A stretch of DNA of 64,000 nt from Acanthopleura granulata (Eukaryota; Mollusca; Polyplacophora; Chitonida; Chitonidae), in NCBI GenBank assembly GCA_016165875.1, contig JABBOT010000002.1, positions 23,822,265-23,886,264 on the forward strand. The letters are read 5' to 3'. Below the pieces are notes generated by a model. That model saw nothing but the letters and a program-made list of their open reading frames with translations, was not told the origin of the DNA and searched no databases. This document shows positions 63,101-64,000 of this stretch, one piece after another (the stretch's first letter is position 1; every line of letters starts with the position of its first letter). The position numbers and the translations under genes are program-made.

Positions 63101-63869
63101 TCAGTGATTAAATGTAATGCCTGATAATTAAACTAGGGTTATTTTTCAGCAAAATTCTCTTCTGTTGTAGCAAACTTGTATCAGCAGAGGCGCCAACACC
63201 ATAGCCACCACCACCACCACTTCTACCAGAGAGAGACGGCAAACAATGAGGTCAGTCTTCTACCTTGTCAGCTTAGTGCCAAACATAATTATGAAATGTT
63301 GTACAGCTGTTTGCGGAAGAGAATATTTGAGTCATAGAACCAAAAACATGTAACATCCTTAGTGTGATCTCTGATCTGGTGTGAATGCCAGTCCACCCCA
63401 CCTATTTATAAATGCATTTGCAAGCCCTGTTGCTAGTTGTTTTTTCTTCTCTTGTAAACCATAAGAATATTAGTTATGAAGTAAAGGCATCTCTGTGTAA
63501 ATTTCTGATTTTTGGAAGAACTTTCGTTACACTATCTCAAAGCAACAGTTGTATATGTGGAAGTAAATCTGGGTCAGCTTGATTGGTGAAATTATGTAGT
63601 CTCATCACAAAATCAGGTATGCTGCAGTAATGTGCGTCGAAAAAAGAAAACAAGATATAGCGATTGTTTCAAATACCAAAACTATTCGCTTAGGAAATAT
63701 ATATATATAGATACCTGGAAATGTTTTTTCTAAATGGCCTGTTTTATTCCTACTTTCAGGGACCCTACACTCTCTTATTGCAGTTGTCGCCTATTCTACT
63801 TCTCATTGTCTTGTCTCTGTTGAGTAGTTTCTTTGTCAGTGATCCAGTATTTAATATGCACAAAAACTC
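56972..63869 (+). CDS. DNAJB14: DNAJB12/DNAJB14-type ER membrane J-protein, 3' end beyond window
   Basis: A J-domain co-chaperone of the DNAJB12/B14 group. These are anchored in the ER membrane with the J domain facing the cytosol, where they recruit Hsc70 for ER-associated degradation. Visible coding exons are 56972-57104, 60212-60407, 61125-61270, 61549-61677, 62855-62911, 63171-63250 and 63760-63869, all in phase across GT-AG introns. Residues 1-44 open [11 protein letters not shown], as in the family. The J domain covers about 116-180 with HPD at 144-146, and GGG-rich [11 protein letters not shown] follows. A His cluster precedes a transmembrane segment at about 251-272. The C-terminal domain lies outside the window. 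DNAJB12 versus DNAJB14 cannot be separated; one invertebrate gene likely represents both. Confidence 0.93.
57382..57405. repeat. TA dinucleotide microsatellite
   Basis: About 12 TA units in DNAJB intron 1. Confidence 0.9.
58716..58908 (+). repeat. SINE with different head, shared core and poly-A tail
   Basis: GCAGGTTTAAATCCAG resembles a box B. The later sequence GTTTCCTCC, GTACAAGTGAAATCTC and CATTAAACATCAGTC aligns with the end of the Meta-like core, but the tail is a plain run of 17 A (58892-58908), not AAAT units. It is therefore related to, but distinct from, the common SINE of this window. Confidence 0.55.
59730..60146. mobile_element. MITE-like element with terminal inverted repeats, copy A
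   Basis: The left end GGTTGCACTGAATTACCTCC is mirrored at the right end by GGGAGGTAATTCAGAGCAGA. The internal sequence near the right end (CTTCAATAG, TTGTAGTTTCA, TGTGACAAGG) matches copy B at 62139-62584. There is no coding capacity, so it is non-autonomous. It lies in intron 1, close to exon 2. Confidence 0.72.
60212..60407 (+). CDS. DNAJB14: DNAJB12/14 coding exon 2
   Basis: Encodes [16 protein letters not shown], a Ser/Asn/His-rich linker, and [13 protein letters not shown] just before the J domain. It follows acceptor TTTTATTTCAG and ends in phase 2 at donor GTGAACAG. Confidence 0.92.
60408..61124 (+). other. DNAJB intron 2
   Basis: A 717-base intron, over a third of which is a SINE (60518-60788). 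Confidence 0.85.
60518..60788 (-). repeat. SINE copy, close to full length
   Basis: The plus strand runs from the TTTA tail through GTACTCAAGAATATT analogues, CCAGCATTATGGTGGGAAG, CCCAGGGCAAACCCTC, CTTGAACTCGCAGCGACTG and GGGTCATTACTCTGC to CTCAGCCGCGG. In minus sense that gives a tRNA-like head with box A (GGCTGAGGAAGTTAGC) and box B (GAGTTCAAGC), then core and tail. It is antisense to the host gene. Confidence 0.85.
61125..61270 (+). CDS. DNAJB14: DNAJB12/14 coding exon 3 (J domain, HPD)
   Basis: Encodes residues 110-158. [33 protein letters not shown] and APGATEAFK form helices I to III of the J domain. His144-Pro145-Asp146 is the loop that stimulates Hsp70 ATPase. Acceptor CATGTTGCAG, donor GTAATG. 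Confidence 0.94.
61549..61677 (+). CDS. DNAJB14: DNAJB12/14 coding exon 4
   Basis: Encodes [20 protein letters not shown] and [14 protein letters not shown] and so completes the J domain, then begins the Gly-Phe linker (YDYTHGGFE). It starts and ends one base into a codon, matching its neighbours. Confidence 0.93.
62139..62584. mobile_element. MITE-like element with terminal inverted repeats, copy B
   Basis: The left end GGCTGCACTGAATTACCTAC is mirrored at the right by AAGGTAATTCAGTGCAGGC. It shares TIR and internal blocks with copy A in intron 1. Flanks TTAATAG (left) and TTATTAG (right) could be a decayed target-site duplication. No protein is encoded. Confidence 0.75.
62424..62489 (+). 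other. Candidate cryptic exon inside TIR element copy B
   Basis: A strong acceptor (TTTTTACCTTCTGCAG) precedes 66 open bases that keep the reading frame between exons 4 and 5, and a weak donor GTTCAAC follows. It would add [18 protein letters not shown] and a few residues. It is absent from known family members, so it is probably not a constitutive exon. Confidence 0.2.
62855..62911 (+). CDS. DNAJB14: DNAJB12/14 coding exon 5
   Basis: A 57-nt exon for [19 protein letters not shown]. This block after the J domain is highly characteristic of DNAJB12/14. Acceptor GTGTTTTTAG, donor GTAAGTTAG. Confidence 0.92.
63171..63250 (+). CDS. DNAJB14: DNAJB12/14 coding exon 6 (His-rich)
   Basis: Encodes [20 protein letters not shown] and on to RETANNE. 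A second acceptor, TTATTTTTCAG, ends at 63149 and is also in frame; using it would add seven residues (SKFSSVVA in place of S). The upstream acceptor has the better pyrimidine tract, so the exon may start at 63150. Donor GTCAGTC. Confidence 0.85.
63251..63759 (+). other. DNAJB intron 6
   Basis: A 509-base intron with no exon or mobile element seen; a short TA run lies near 63700. Confidence 0.8.
63760..63869 (+). CDS. DNAJB14: DNAJB12/14 coding exon 7 (transmembrane segment)
   Basis: Encodes [20 protein letters not shown] and on to [12 protein letters not shown]. The hydrophobic stretch is the single ER membrane anchor of the family. It ends two bases into a codon at donor GTAAGT; the coding sequence continues past the right edge. 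Confidence 0.92.
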
Positions 63870-64000
63870 GTAAGTATTCTGTTATTTACTGTGTTCTCTA
63901 CCCCAGAATAAGATCAAGTTTGTTTGAGTGGAGGGGAACTGTTTCTTTTGTGAAAGGCCTAAATATTACACAGATGGTGTAATCTGATGAAATAGTATGG

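Overview
The window is animal nuclear DNA. Its genes are split by many GT-AG introns, non-coding DNA is long and AT-rich, and it carries several interspersed tRNA-derived short repeats. The proteins are clearly metazoan. The SINE core, which ends in a short A-rich tail, looks like the Meta-type SINE family I know from molluscs. I therefore read it as a lophotrochozoan, probably a mollusc; the species cannot be fixed from sequence alone.

Two protein-coding genes are supported. On the minus strand, 31399 down to 5010, lies a complete USP53/USP54-type ubiquitin-specific protease. I could assemble 17 coding exons whose phases all agree, giving 5154 nt and a 1717-residue protein. It has an N-terminal USP domain (Cys43, His305, Asp322 all present), a long disordered middle with polyQ, an MIT-like helical segment, and a C-terminal cysteine pair motif. 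A likely 5' UTR exon and CpG-richer promoter zone lie near 36000-36190. The 3' UTR runs left towards about 3020. On the plus strand, from 56972 and running off the right edge, is a DNAJB12/DNAJB14-type ER membrane J-protein. Seven coding exons are visible: N-terminal helical region, J domain with HPD, Gly-Phe stretch, His cluster and transmembrane segment. The last coding exons lie outside the window.

Layout: 1-3019 intergenic; 3020-5009 putative 3' UTR; 5010-31525 protease body, with two large introns (6.2 and 8.0 kb); 31526-36002 5' intron; 36003-36190 probable promoter and first exon; 36190-56900 gene-poor intergenic DNA holding most of the repeats; 56900-64000 the DNAJB gene.

The most interesting non-genic structures are a roughly 594-bp almost complete palindrome (51329-51922), a second roughly 208-bp foldback (52318-52525) just beside it, and a pair of related terminal-inverted-repeat elements inside two introns of the DNAJB gene. 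One of these contains an in-frame candidate cryptic exon. At least six copies of one SINE are present, plus one element with a different head but the same core. The two genes are not obviously functionally linked, although both act in ubiquitin or protein-quality-control biology. I found no CRISPR array, operon, rRNA or convincing tRNA gene.
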